DNA of 64,000 nucleotides from contig JAKJCA010000009.1 of assembly GCA_022706685.1 (NCBI GenBank), positions 1 to 64,000 on the forward strand, in the 5' to 3' direction. A program made the position numbers and the translations under genes. The notes under the pieces are model-generated. The model saw only the letters and a program-made list of their open reading frames with translations, searched no databases and was not told where the DNA came from. Positions 27,634-36,792 of this stretch are shown piece after piece (the first letter of the stretch is position 1; the number at the start of each line of letters is the position of its first letter). This DNA is from Bacillota bacterium. Its GTDB lineage: Bacteria > Bacillota > Clostridia > Oscillospirales > Acutalibacteraceae.

Positions 27634-28572
27634 TCAAATCCCTTTCCGGACAGACAGATAAGTCAGGTACGCAATCCCCGCCGCATTGTCGCTTGAAAAC
27701 TCGGCGGGCGCAAAATAGGTCTCGAAACGTTGTGAAAAGAAACGGCGGATATACTCGCTCGACGACACTCCGCCGAAAAACAGCACGGGCAGCCTTTCGA
27801 CGCCCAAGACCTTTGACAGCATTGCCTCAAAAACAGCGCACAGCGACTCGAGGCAAAAAGCGGCGGTATCTTCCGGCGCCGCAGCGGAATTCATTCTGTC
27901 ACGGCAAAGATTTTCAAGGCCGGAAAGGCAGCAGTCGTTGCCTTTGAGAGAAACTTTTGCCGGCTTCCCGGCTCTGCCGTTCAGCGCCAGACGGCTCAGC
28001 TGCTCTCCTCCCGGGAATGGAATCCCCAACATCAGCGCGACACGGTCGACGACCTGGCCCGCATTGAGATCTAGCGTCCTGGCCAGCACCTGCGTTTGTA
28101 ACAAACCGGGCGGACCCGGTTTGACGTGCAGAATTTCCGTCGTGCCGCCGGAAGCGTGAACCCCGACAAAGGGTTTGTCGAGCAGGTTTTTCTGCCCTGT
28201 TCCGGCGACAGCGGCGCCGATATGACCCTCTTGATGCGAAAAACGCAGGAAAGGCACGCGCAGGGCGGCGCATATTATCTGCGCGGCGGCGGCACCCGCG
28301 AGAAAACAGGGCATATAGGAACCTTCGACATCCCGCGGGCGTACGGAAGCGCCCGCTGCGGCTATCGCCGCATTGCCGGCCTCGAGAATCTCCCGCGTAA
28401 TCTCCGGCAACAGGCGGTTGTGGTGAAAAACAGCTTCGTTCTGCCTGATGCCCGCCTGGCCGGGGGGCACGGGCAAGAATTGCTTTTTGCTGATAAAACT
28501 GTCCGTCTCGCCGGTATAGAGCGAAACAGATGCGGCGTAATTGCTGGTGTCAAAACCAAGAAAAGACGGCAT
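27634..28572 (-). CDS. TsaD/Kae1-like protein (peptidase M22 family paralogue)
   Basis: The 312-residue protein belongs to the ASKHA-fold Kae1/TsaD superfamily: it opens SFLGFDTSNYAASV, has the metal-binding SHQEGH motif, HASGGTTEIL and a final VLFFGGVSSSEYIR. It is shorter and more divergent than the true tRNA threonylcarbamoyltransferase TsaD, and Clostridia usually carry it as a second copy between nusB and xseA. Its function is not established; a role related to TsaD or to the TsaB partner is only an inference. The ATG at 28572 overlaps the nusB stop as TAATG, so the two are translationally coupled. The open frame to 28683 is inside nusB. Confidence 0.85.
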   Translation of the reverse strand: MPSFLGFDTSNYAASVSLYTGETDSFISKKQFLPVPPGQAGIRQNEAVFHHNRLLPEITREILEAGNAAIAAAGASVRPRDVEGSYMPCFLAGAAAAQIICAALRVPFLRFSHQEGHIGAAVAGTGQKNLLDKPFVGVHASGGTTEILHVKPGPPGLLQTQVLARTLDLNAGQVVDRVALMLGIPFPGGEQLSRLALNGRAGKPAKVSLKGNDCCLSGLENLCRDRMNSAAAPEDTAAFCLESLCAVFEAMLSKVLGVERLPVLFFGGVSSSEYIRRFFSQRFETYFAPAEFSSDNAAGIAYLTYLSVRKGI

Positions 28573-29003
28573 TAGGTTTTTTCGCCGCCTTGACCGCCGG
28601 CGGCCTCGCCGATATTTCTGGATAACGTTCCCAGAATTCCGTTGACAAAAGGCGCGTCTTCCTCGGTACCGTATTTTTTGCATAGTTCGACGGCTTCGTT
28701 GATGGAAACAGCCGTGGGTATATCGTCAAAGTAAAGAATTTCGCAAATGGCAAGCCTCAGCGCCGCCAGCGCGACCTTGGATATGCGTTTGACCTTCCAT
28801 CCGATGGAGTGGCGTTCAATGAGTTCGTCGATGCCGAACAGCTTATCCCACGCTTTTGTCACGATAGCGTTGACATACTGGTTGTCTTCTATCAGGCCGT
28901 TGTCGATATTGACGCGCAGAATATCTTCCATCTCCGTTTCGGGATGAAATGATTTTTCATAGAGTATCTCGAAGGCCTGTTCTCTTTCTTTTTTTCTGGT
29001 CAT
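28572..29003 (-). CDS. nusB: Transcription antitermination factor NusB
   Basis: NusB, with S10, binds boxA RNA and prevents premature termination in rRNA operons. The 143-residue protein has the family pattern REQAFEILYEKSF, the central KAWDKLFGIDELIERHSIGWKVKRISKVALAALRLAICEIL and the final VSINEAVELCKKYGTEEDAPFVNGILG. It is the second gene of the housekeeping block after asp23. Confidence 0.96.
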   Translation of the reverse strand: MTRKKEREQAFEILYEKSFHPETEMEDILRVNIDNGLIEDNQYVNAIVTKAWDKLFGIDELIERHSIGWKVKRISKVALAALRLAICEILYFDDIPTAVSINEAVELCKKYGTEEDAPFVNGILGTLSRNIGEAAGGQGGEKT

Positions 29004-29048
29004 CGCGAATTCCCTTCGTCATGAAACATCCCGCAGGAAAATGTAAGG

Positions 29049-29435
29049 TTAATGGACGCCTTCCGCAGGCGCGAAACCGATACCCGCAATGTTGATATTC
29101 ACCTTGGAAACCACTTTGCCCGTCATATTTTGTACGGCGCTCTTAACGTTTTTTTGCACTTGCGCGGTTATTTGCGGTATTTTGACCCCTTCCCGCACAA
29201 TGAGATAGATATGCAGGGTTATGCCGTTCTCCCCCGCTTCGACCCGGACAGATTTCAGCGGGCTGTCCGCCTGCGCCAGGAGGTTTTTTACGCCGGGTTT
29301 CGCTGCGGCAAAGCCTGCTACGCCTTCCGCTTCCTTTGCGGCATTGAGAGCAATCGCCGCAATGACGGCGTCGGAGATGACAAGCCCGCCGGCTGTTTCT
29401 TCCGCTGCGTCTTTTTTGTGGTTGGGCCCGGCCAT
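29049..29435 (-). CDS. Asp23/Gls24 family envelope stress response protein
   Basis: The 128-residue protein has the Asp23 pattern: GGLVISDAVIAAIALNAAKEAEGVAG, a central ITLHIYLIVREGVKIPQI and VQKNVKSAVQNMTG, ending VNINIAGI. In Staphylococcus the name-giving member coats the membrane and is linked to envelope stress; in Clostridia the gene normally leads the nusB operon, as here. The ATG at 29435 has AAGGAGG seven bases upstream, and a perfect TATAAT at 29457-29462 lies just before it. Confidence 0.93.
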   Translation of the reverse strand: MAGPNHKKDAAEETAGGLVISDAVIAAIALNAAKEAEGVAGFAAAKPGVKNLLAQADSPLKSVRVEAGENGITLHIYLIVREGVKIPQITAQVQKNVKSAVQNMTGKVVSKVNINIAGIGFAPAEGVH

Positions 29436-29456
29436 AATGCCGCCTCCTTTTTGAAC

Positions 29457-29485
29457 ATTATATCAGCAAAACCGCGAAACTACAA
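29457..29485 (-). promoter_or_regulatory. Promoter of the asp23-nusB housekeeping operon
   Basis: Minus-strand TATAAT (29457-29462) is perfect; the -35 at 17 bases distance, TTGTAG (29480-29485), matches only in its TTG. It is the only promoter-like site seen at the head of the long co-directional block. Confidence 0.5.
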
Positions 29486-29560
29486 TAAAATATTCATTTT
29501 GAAGTGAATATATACACTCCTGCGTTTGTTTTCCCCTACCTTATTTTGTGCTGCTCGCGG

Positions 29561-29589
29561 TTGAAATGAGCCCCTGCGTGTGTTAAACT
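29561..29589 (+). promoter_or_regulatory. Possible promoter of the YfhO-like gene
   Basis: TTGAAA (29561-29566) and TAAACT (29584-29589), 17-base spacer, 35 bases before the start codon. Confidence 0.4.
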
Positions 29590-29624
29590 TTGCTTTAATA
29601 TATTCGATAGGAAAGGCGCATATT

Positions 29625-32600
29625 ATGAAAGGTGATCATTATCCGGCGACCGCGGAAAAACAGCCCGTCAAAACCGGTTTTTTCGCCGAAAACCGATATA
29701 TACTGACCGCTTTTTTCGCCTCTGCGCTGGTCATGCTTTTTGTCTACTTCTGCTTCGGCCTGTTCCCCTTCGGCGGTTCGACGATTCTGCGCATGGATTT
29801 ATACCACCAATACGGGCCGCTTTTTGCGGAACTGTACGAGCGCATCGTCCAAGTGCGCAGTTTTTTATATTCCTGGAACTCGGGGCTGGGCAGCGGGTTT
29901 CTGGGCAACTTTTTCAACTACCTCTCCAGCCCGCTTTCGATTATCGTCGTTTTCTTCGGTCACAAGAACATTCCCGAAGCCATCGCGACAATGGTTTTGC
30001 TCAAAGCGGCCTTATCTTCCGCCGCTTTTGCATACTACATCAAAAAGTCGCTGGGAAAGAGCGATTACGGCGCCGCCGCTTTCGGCGTGCTTTATTCGTT
30101 TTGCGGGTTTTTCATCGCCTATTACTGGAACGTAATGTGGCTCGATGCAATGTTCCTTTTCCCGCTGGTGATGCTTGGCATCGAGCGCATTGTCAACCTG
30201 CGCAAGCCCATGCTTTTCATCGGTTCGATGGCCTTGACGATGATCGCGAACTATTACATGGCTTACATGGTCTGCCTGTTTTCCGTCATCTATTTTTTCA
30301 TCTATTTTGCCGCGAACTACCGCCTGTCAAGCCTTTACGGCGAGGCTGTTTTCACGCTCGACGACAAAGGCGAAAAGCGTTACAGCGCGGGCCAAAGACT
30401 GAGGCACTCCGTTTTTCTCGGCTCCGGGCTGCGTTTTGCGTTTGCCGCCCTTGTTGCGTTTTGCCTTGCCGCTTTCGCGTTGATACCGCTGTACTACATC
30501 CTGCAAGCGAGTTCGGCGACCAGCGGCTCTTTTCCCGAAAACTATAAATCCTATTTTAAAATATTCGATTTTCTCGCCAACCACCTTGCCGGTCTGGAAC
30601 CGACGATTCGAAGCAGCGGCGAGGACGTGCTGCCCAACATCTACTGCGGTATGGCGACGGTTTTGCTCGTACCGCTCTACCTGTTCTCCAAAACCATTCA
30701 ATTGAAGGAAAAGGCCGCCCACGTCATCCTGCTGGCAATATTGTACTTCAGTTTCAATATCAATTTCGCCAACTATGTGTGGCACGGCTTCCATTTTCCG
30801 AACGATTTGCCCTATCGTTTTTCGTTCATCTATAGTTTTGTGCTTCTTGTAATGGCTTACAAGGCGTTTATGCGCCTGAAAGAATACAGCGGGAAGGATA
30901 TTCTCGCCGTCGGCATTGCCGTGGTGATGGGTATCGTGCTCGTTCAGGAACTCGGCTCGAAAAACGTCAGCGAAGCCACCGTCATCATCAGCCTTTCTTT
31001 CGCCGTCCTTTACACGCTCTTATTCGCGGTGATTAAGAAATCCCCGCACGCGGCTTCCGCTTTGTGCCTGATCATGATGCTCAGCTGCGTCACAGAGGCC
31101 TGCATTGCCGACACGTGGAATTTTTCGATGAACCAGAAAAAGGCGGATTACGCCTCTGATCTGGGCGATTTCACCCTGCTGAAAAAGGGTCTGGACGCAC
31201 AAAACACCGGATTTTACCGCATGGAGCTGGCCTATCTGCGCACAAGGATGGACCCCTGCTGGTACGATTATAACGGCGCGTCGGTTTTTTCCTCCATGGC
31301 ATACGAAAAGACTTCCAACCTCCAAAGCAAACTGGGCATGTGGAGCAATTACATCAACAGTTATACATACTATCCGCAAACGCCGGTATACAACATGATG
31401 AACGCTATTCAATACCTGGTGGACAACGACGAAAATTACGAACCCAATCCGGAGTTCTACCGTTCGCTGATGAGCAAAGGCAAATTCACCGCTTACGAGA
31501 ACAAGTACTGCCTCCCCGTCGCCTACTGCGCTTCAACGGTGCTTGGCGCCTGGAACCATATTTCCGATAATCCTTTTGAAGTACAGGGCGATTATTTCGA
31601 AAAAGCCACCGGCGTCAGCGGCGTGTTTGATAGGATACCGATTACCGATTCTTATTATTACAACGTCGACGAGATGTATTCGGGTTTCGACACCGGGCAG
31701 TTCTACTATTACAAAACAAACCCCGGCAGCGAGGCGAGCATCACGCTGGTGATTACGCCGGAGGTTACGCAGAGCTGCTACCTGTATATCGATGCCCCGA
31801 ATATCAAATCTTTCACCGCGAGCGGAGAAGGAATTGATCTCTACAAAAGCGACCTGTATGCCTATATCATCGACCTCGGTGAACTGAAGGCCGGTGAAAG
31901 CGTGTCGTTTGAAATGCCGATTTCCGAGGGGGATTCTGGCTCTTTGAATTTTTATGCCTACGGCCTGAATATTGATAAATTCAGAGAGGGATACTATTTG
32001 CTTGAGCGCGGCGGCATGGAATTCACCGATTTTGACGACTCTCACATACTGGGCACAGTCGACGCGCAGGCCGACTGTCTGCTTTATACCTCGATTCCTT
32101 ATGACCCGTCGTGGCAAATCACCATCGACGGCGAAAAGCCCGAATCGAAGGATATCGTCAAACTGGCTGATGCCTACCTCGCGGTAAAACTGCCAAAGGG
32201 TAAACATACGGTCGAATTCAATTATATTCCGCGCGGGCTGGCTGTCGGGTCGCTGATTTCAGCCGGAACACTGACCGCGGCTCTTCTTTATCTGCTGATC
32301 ACGGCAATAGCGAGAAAAAAGAAAAAGCGCGCCGTTCCCCCGCCCCTGCCTGTATGGAATTTCAATCCGCCGCCGGCAGAACCGGCGCCGATGTTCGAAC
32401 CACCCGGCGTATTTCCGCCGAAACCATTCGGCCCTGTACCCGACAGCCCCGGCGAATACCGTCCCGAAGATTGGGGAACATCCGGCACCGCGCAGCCGCC
32501 TGTTAAGTTCGGCCCGATCGGTCCGGGCGAATACCGCTTGAATGATTTCGGCGCCGGCCCCGCGCAGGCAAATCCCGACATTTCCGTCCGGCCGCCCGAC

Positions 32601-32723
32601 ATCGGCATCCCGCCGCCGGCCGAGCGGCCGAGTTCCGCGGCGCCTCCGCCGGATTTAGAGGCGTCATCGCAGCAGAACGCCGGAGAGCCGGCTATTGAAC
32701 CGGAAACCTATCGCGAGGAATGA
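29625..32723 (+). CDS. YfhO family multi-spanning membrane protein with proline-rich tail
   Basis: The 1032-residue protein matches YfhO: an N-terminal membrane part with about twelve helices and the conserved MDLYHQYGPLFAELYERI and YSWNSGLGSGFLGNFFNYLSSP loops, a large external domain (about residues 500-870), and a last helix near 875-895. Known YfhO proteins add sugars to lipoteichoic acid or help stress survival, acting as GT-C-like glycosyltransferases at the membrane. After the last helix comes a basic stretch (ARKKKKR) and a 125-residue proline-rich, probably cytoplasmic tail holding two related units, GEYRPEDWG and GEYRLNDFG. Start at 29625 has AGGAAAGG eight bases upstream. guaA follows after 32 bases. 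Confidence 0.9.
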   Translation: MKGDHYPATAEKQPVKTGFFAENRYILTAFFASALVMLFVYFCFGLFPFGGSTILRMDLYHQYGPLFAELYERIVQVRSFLYSWNSGLGSGFLGNFFNYLSSPLSIIVVFFGHKNIPEAIATMVLLKAALSSAAFAYYIKKSLGKSDYGAAAFGVLYSFCGFFIAYYWNVMWLDAMFLFPLVMLGIERIVNLRKPMLFIGSMALTMIANYYMAYMVCLFSVIYFFIYFAANYRLSSLYGEAVFTLDDKGEKRYSAGQRLRHSVFLGSGLRFAFAALVAFCLAAFALIPLYYILQASSATSGSFPENYKSYFKIFDFLANHLAGLEPTIRSSGEDVLPNIYCGMATVLLVPLYLFSKTIQLKEKAAHVILLAILYFSFNINFANYVWHGFHFPNDLPYRFSFIYSFVLLVMAYKAFMRLKEYSGKDILAVGIAVVMGIVLVQELGSKNVSEATVIISLSFAVLYTLLFAVIKKSPHAASALCLIMMLSCVTEACIADTWNFSMNQKKADYASDLGDFTLLKKGLDAQNTGFYRMELAYLRTRMDPCWYDYNGASVFSSMAYEKTSNLQSKLGMWSNYINSYTYYPQTPVYNMMNAIQYLVDNDENYEPNPEFYRSLMSKGKFTAYENKYCLPVAYCASTVLGAWNHISDNPFEVQGDYFEKATGVSGVFDRIPITDSYYYNVDEMYSGFDTGQFYYYKTNPGSEASITLVITPEVTQSCYLYIDAPNIKSFTASGEGIDLYKSDLYAYIIDLGELKAGESVSFEMPISEGDSGSLNFYAYGLNIDKFREGYYLLERGGMEFTDFDDSHILGTVDAQADCLLYTSIPYDPSWQITIDGEKPESKDIVKLADAYLAVKLPKGKHTVEFNYIPRGLAVGSLISAGTLTAALLYLLITAIARKKKKRAVPPPLPVWNFNPPPAEPAPMFEPPGVFPPKPFGPVPDSPGEYRPEDWGTSGTAQPPVKFGPIGPGEYRLNDFGAGPAQANPDISVRPPDIGIPPPAERPSSAAPPPDLEASSQQNAGEPAIEPETYREE

Positions 32724-32755
32724 ACTTGTTCTTATAACAGAAAGGCGGCGGATTG

Positions 32756-34294
32756 ATGGCGCACCAGTTAATTGTTGTTTTGGATTTCGGGGGGCAGTAT
32801 TCCCATCTCATTGCCCGCAGGGTCCGCGAATGCGGTGTGTACTGCGAAGTATGGCCTTATAGGGCCTCTCTTGATAAAATCAAGAATGCAGAGCCTTTGG
32901 GGATTATCCTGACCGGCGGTCCAAAGAGCGTTTATGCCGGCAAGGCCCCTCGATGCTCCGCAGATTTGTTTCGTCTGGGCATCCCGATTCTCGGCATCTG
33001 TTACGGGGCGCAGCTCGTCGCGTATCTCAACGGCGGCGAGGTTCGCGCAGCCGACGTCGGCGAATACGGCCGCGTGGAATTGACAAATCTATTTACTGCC
33101 GCAAAATTATTCGAGGGCGTCGAACAAAATACGGTTTGCTGGATGAGCCACACCGATTTCATCGCCCGGGTGCCCGAGGGGTTCAAAGTCACCGCCCGTA
33201 CGCCCGACTGTCCCTGCGCCGCGATGGAAAACGAATCGCGAAAGATTTATGCGGTGCAATTTCACCCGGAGGTCGTCCACACCCAGGCCGGCACGCAAAT
33301 ATTGAAGAATTTTTTGTACCATATTTGCGGCTGCAGGGGCGACTGGAGCATGACAGGATATGTCGCCAGAACCATCGAGGAACTGCGGCAGAAAATCGGC
33401 GACAAAAAAGTCATCTGCGCCCTTTCGGGCGGCGTGGACTCCACGGTAGCGTCGGTGATGGTTCACCGGGCCGTCGGCAAAAACCTGACCTGCATATTTA
33501 TCGACCACGGCTTATTGCGCAAAGGCGAGGGAGACAAGGTCGAGGAAATCTGCCGCTCGCGTTTTGACATGAACCTAATTCGAATCGACGCCGGCGAAAG
33601 GTTCCTTGCAAAACTCGCAGGCGTCACAGACCCCGAACAAAAGAGAAAGATTATCGGCGAGGAGTTTATCCGCTGCTTTGAAGATATCGGAAAAGAAATC
33701 GGCAAGGTCAGTTTTCTGGTGCAGGGTACGATTTATCCCGATATTATCGAGAGCGGCCTGGGCGATTCCGCCAAGATCAAGAGCCACCACAACGTCGGCG
33801 GACTGCCCGATGTGATCGATTTTGAGGAAATCATCGAACCGCTCCGCCTGCTGTTTAAGGACGAAGTGAGAAAAGCCGGCATTGAACTGGGCCTCGATGA
33901 AGACCTTGTCTGGCGGCAACCCTTCCCCGGACCCGGCCTCGCGGTAAGAATTATCGGCGATATCACGCGTGAAAAGGTGGCCGTACTTCAGGAAGCCGAC
34001 GCCATTTTTACCGGAGAAATCGAGCAGGCAGGTTTATCGAGGGATATCAACCAGTATTTCGCCGTGCTGACAAATATGAAAAGCGTCGGCGTCATGGGCG
34101 ACAGCCGCACCTACGATTACACCATCGCGCTGCGCGCCGTGTCGACCGTCGATTTCATGACGGCGGATTTCGCCCGTATTCCTTACGAAGTCCTCGCCAG
34201 GGCATCTTCGAGAATCGTCAACGAAGTCAAACATGTCAACCGCGTGGTTTACGACATCACGCCCAAACCGCCTGCCACCATTGAATGGGAATAA
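32756..34294 (+). CDS. guaA: GMP synthase (glutamine-hydrolysing)
   Basis: GuaA converts XMP to GMP. The 512-residue protein has the class I glutamine amidotransferase domain with catalytic GICYGAQL (Cys near residue 82) and FHPEVVHT, the PP-loop ATPase motif [10 protein letters not shown], and the C-terminal dimerisation domain ending PPATIEWE. The start ATG at 32756 follows an AAGGCGGCGG binding site; a TTG immediately before it is less likely. No purine riboswitch is visible in the 32 bases upstream. Confidence 0.97.
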   Translation: MAHQLIVVLDFGGQYSHLIARRVRECGVYCEVWPYRASLDKIKNAEPLGIILTGGPKSVYAGKAPRCSADLFRLGIPILGICYGAQLVAYLNGGEVRAADVGEYGRVELTNLFTAAKLFEGVEQNTVCWMSHTDFIARVPEGFKVTARTPDCPCAAMENESRKIYAVQFHPEVVHTQAGTQILKNFLYHICGCRGDWSMTGYVARTIEELRQKIGDKKVICALSGGVDSTVASVMVHRAVGKNLTCIFIDHGLLRKGEGDKVEEICRSRFDMNLIRIDAGERFLAKLAGVTDPEQKRKIIGEEFIRCFEDIGKEIGKVSFLVQGTIYPDIIESGLGDSAKIKSHHNVGGLPDVIDFEEIIEPLRLLFKDEVRKAGIELGLDEDLVWRQPFPGPGLAVRIIGDITREKVAVLQEADAIFTGEIEQAGLSRDINQYFAVLTNMKSVGVMGDSRTYDYTIALRAVSTVDFMTADFARIPYEVLARASSRIVNEVKHVNRVVYDITPKPPATIEWE

Positions 34295-34313
34295 CCCGAT
34301 GAAGGAGAACGCT

Positions 34314-35042
34314 ATGAAAAATTATGCTAAAGAGTTAGAGGCGAGAATCGAGTTTATCCGGAATATGCTCGCGCAGTCCGGCTGCGATGGCATCGTTTAC
34401 GGCAACAGCGGCGGCAAAGACAGCGCGCTGACCGGCATCCTTTGCCGCAAAGCATGCGACAATGTCACGGGCATCATTATGCCCTGCCATTCGCGCCGCA
34501 ATTACGAGGCGGACGCGGCCGACGCCGAAACAGTCGCGAAAATGTTTGACATCAAAACGCTCCGCGTCGATCTTACGCCGGTCAGGGAGGCGCTGGTGTT
34601 GTCGCTGCAGGAAAGCTGCCAGCTGACGGCGGAAGCGCTGGCGAATGTGGCGCCGCGGCTCAGAATGACGACCCTCTACGCCGTGGGGCAGAGTATGAAC
34701 TGCCTGGTCGCCGGCACCGGGAACCGCAGCGAGGCTTATATGGGCTACTTCACAAAATGGGGCGACGGCGCCCACGATTTCAACCCGATCGCCGACCTCA
34801 CCGTACGCGAAGTCTACGAGTTCCTGCGTTACTTCGGCGCGCCCGAAAAGATTATCAAGAAAGCCCCTTCCGCAGGTCTTTTCGACGGCCAGACGGACGA
34901 GGGCGAAATGGGTATTTTGTATTCGCAGATTGACGATTATCTGCTCGAGGGGAAAGGCAGCACCGAGGTGATAGAAAAAATCGAGCGTTATCACCAAAAA
35001 AGCCTTCATAAAACAAAAATGCCCGTAGCATACGGCGAGTAA
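34314..35042 (+). CDS. nadE: NAD synthetase, ammonia-dependent type
   Basis: NadE amidates nicotinic acid adenine dinucleotide to NAD+. The 242-residue protein has the PP-loop YGNSGGKDSALT, CLVAGTGNRSEAYMGYFTKWGDGAHDFNPIADL and a final KMPVAYGE, and lacks the extra glutaminase domain of the long form. The start at 34314 has AAGGAG six bases upstream; an in-frame ATG at 34299 is possible. It lies 19 bases after guaA and ends in a strong bidirectional terminator. Confidence 0.95.
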   Translation: MKNYAKELEARIEFIRNMLAQSGCDGIVYGNSGGKDSALTGILCRKACDNVTGIIMPCHSRRNYEADAADAETVAKMFDIKTLRVDLTPVREALVLSLQESCQLTAEALANVAPRLRMTTLYAVGQSMNCLVAGTGNRSEAYMGYFTKWGDGAHDFNPIADLTVREVYEFLRYFGAPEKIIKKAPSAGLFDGQTDEGEMGILYSQIDDYLLEGKGSTEVIEKIERYHQKSLHKTKMPVAYGE

Positions 35043-35052
35043 CCTCCTATAA

Positions 35053-35100
35053 AAAAGGACACCCGCGAAGCATCTGTTCCGCGGGTGTCCTTTTGTTTTT
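35053..35100. terminator. Strong bidirectional rho-independent terminator
   Basis: GGACACCCGCG (35057-35067) pairs with CGCGGGTGTCC (35080-35090); T-rich tails follow on both strands. It separates nadE from the SIS gene. Confidence 0.92.
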
Positions 35101-35106
35101 ATATCA

Positions 35107-35760
35107 TTATTCTCCCATATCGCTGCCGAAGAAGTATTCTTCCGCCATCGCGCATAACGCATGATAAACCGGCAGGGTCAGTTCCTGCACCCTGTAGGTT
35201 TCGGTCTCGGGTATTTTCACGCAGACATCGCTGAATTTTTCCAGTTCGCTCGAGAGCGCCCCGGTGACGGAAATGACTTTTCTGCCCAGCGCAAAGGCGG
35301 TTTTCGCGGCGTTGACGATATTCGCGGAAGAACCCGTCGTGCTCAGCGCAAGCAGCGTGTCCGGGCTGTTTTTCGCGTAAGCCCACACCTGCTGCGCGAA
35401 GACGGCGTCTGCGGAGGTATCGTTCATCACTGCGGTAATCAGCGCGGTATGCGCGTCCAGCGCGACGGCAGGCAGGGCGTTTTGCAGCATGGCGGCAAGC
35501 TGCGCTCCCTGCGGTATTTTTTCGAACAGCGCTGTTTCGCCGCCGCCGAGCTTCCTTGAAAGCTTAAAGCCTTTCATCAGTTCACCGGCGATATGGCCGC
35601 TGTCGGCGGCGCTGCCACCGTTGCCGCAGACGAGCAGTTTGCCGCCGCCCTCAAAACATCCGGCGATCAGTTCGAATGCCGCGCGAATGTCGCCCGCGCA
35701 AGGGATTAAAGCGGGATAGTTCGCCGTCAATTCATCAAGTATCCTGTTGTATTCAGCCAT
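35107..35760 (-). CDS. SIS-domain sugar isomerase (GmhA/DiaA-like)
   Basis: The 217-residue protein has a single SIS domain: LLVCGNGGSAADSGHIAGELMKGF, then LALSTTGSSANIVNAAKTA and VISVTGALSS, typical of phosphoheptose isomerase GmhA and its relatives. GmhA makes heptose 7-phosphate for surface glycans, but this fold also binds other phosphosugars, and no heptose kinase or epimerase is in the window. It is the last gene of a run with a ROK kinase and a TIM-barrel protein, which suggests shared sugar-phosphate metabolism. Confidence 0.85.
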   Translation of the reverse strand: MAEYNRILDELTANYPALIPCAGDIRAAFELIAGCFEGGGKLLVCGNGGSAADSGHIAGELMKGFKLSRKLGGGETALFEKIPQGAQLAAMLQNALPAVALDAHTALITAVMNDTSADAVFAQQVWAYAKNSPDTLLALSTTGSSANIVNAAKTAFALGRKVISVTGALSSELEKFSDVCVKIPETETYRVQELTLPVYHALCAMAEEYFFGSDMGE

Positions 35761-35780
35761 AGGAATGCCTCCATACCGCT

Positions 35781-36776
35781 TTATTTGCCGATCGCGTTGA
35801 GCGCGATGCCCAACGCGGCGTAATCGCCGATTTCGTCCCCCAAAGCCGCCGCTTTGATTTCACACACGTCGAGTGACTGCGCGAGCGCTTCCCGTTGGAG
35901 TGATTCCATCATCGACGCGCGCAGCAGGTCGCCCGAACGCTCGAATATGCTGCCGATGATAATCGCCTGCGGGTTCAGCAGGTCGATGAGCACCGCAAGG
36001 CCTCTGCCGAGATACCGGCCGCAGACGGCGTAGATTTCGCCCGCAAGTTCGTCACCCAGCCTTGCCGCTTCTGCGGCGTCTTTTGCGGAGATCATCCCTT
36101 CCCGCTTCATCACTGCCTCAAGTATGGAACGGCCGCCTCTCGCCGTGTGTTCGGCCAGCATGGATTCCGCCAGTTTTGCAAGGCCTCCGCCGCTGCAAAA
36201 GCCCTCGAAACTGCCCGCTTTTCCGTAGCCCTCCGGGCCGCTTTCCGCCAGGCGGATATGTCCCGCTTCGCCTGCGAGGTCGTTGGTGCCGTTGTAGAGG
36301 CGTCCGTCCAGAATCAAACCCGCGCCCATGCCGGTGCCGAAAGTCAGGAAAATCATATTGTCCAGCCCCCGGCCGGCGCCGAATTTCCATTCTGCGACCG
36401 CGCAGGCATTCGCGTCGTTTTGCAGAAATGCAGGGGCGCCGTATCGCTCGGTGAACAGCCGCGCAATTTCGACGCCGTCCCAGTCAGGCAGATTGGGAGG
36501 AGACAAAACGACTCCCCTCTTGCTGTCGAGCGGCCCGCCGCAGCTGATGCCGATTGCTTCGATATCGTCTGCGGCTGCCGCGTTTTGCGCCAAAAGGCGG
36601 TCCGCTGCCGAAAAAAGCCTCCCAACGACATCGCGCCAGCCTTTGCCCGCCTCGGTCGCGAAAGCGGTTTTGCCTTCGATCAAACCCCGGTTGTTTTCAC
36701 TCACGCCGCCGGAGCGCCCAAGCAAAACGGCGCATTTTGTTCCGCCGATATCGACGCCGAGAATATGCTTGCCCAT
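35781..36776 (-). CDS. ROK family sugar kinase lacking the usual zinc cysteines
   Basis: The 331-residue protein is a cytoplasmic ROK kinase: ILGVDIGGTKCAVLL (ATP loop), GISCGGPLDS, QNDANACAVAEW with the catalytic Asp, and TFGTGMGAGLILDG. No helix-turn-helix precedes it, so it is a kinase, not a NagC-type repressor. In most ROK proteins a GH...CGCGxxGC-E segment binds zinc; here the aligned piece after GEAGHIR reads EGYGKAGSFEG, with all three cysteines replaced. The substrate could be glucose, N-acetylmannosamine or another hexose. Start at 36776 follows GGGGAG by five bases. Confidence 0.88.
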   Translation of the reverse strand: MGKHILGVDIGGTKCAVLLGRSGGVSENNRGLIEGKTAFATEAGKGWRDVVGRLFSAADRLLAQNAAAADDIEAIGISCGGPLDSKRGVVLSPPNLPDWDGVEIARLFTERYGAPAFLQNDANACAVAEWKFGAGRGLDNMIFLTFGTGMGAGLILDGRLYNGTNDLAGEAGHIRLAESGPEGYGKAGSFEGFCSGGGLAKLAESMLAEHTARGGRSILEAVMKREGMISAKDAAEAARLGDELAGEIYAVCGRYLGRGLAVLIDLLNPQAIIIGSIFERSGDLLRASMMESLQREALAQSLDVCEIKAAALGDEIGDYAALGIALNAIGK

Positions 36777-36792
36777 CGCCACTCCCCGCTTG

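Noticed and set aside
27634..28572. True TsaD
   Set aside because: Shorter and divergent, in the position of the known Clostridia second copy; the genuine tsaD is expected elsewhere.
32724..32755. Purine riboswitch before guaA
   Set aside because: Only 32 bases separate the genes and no aptamer sequence is present.
35781..36776. NagC/Xyl repressor of the ROK family
   Set aside because: No helix-turn-helix precedes the kinase domain.
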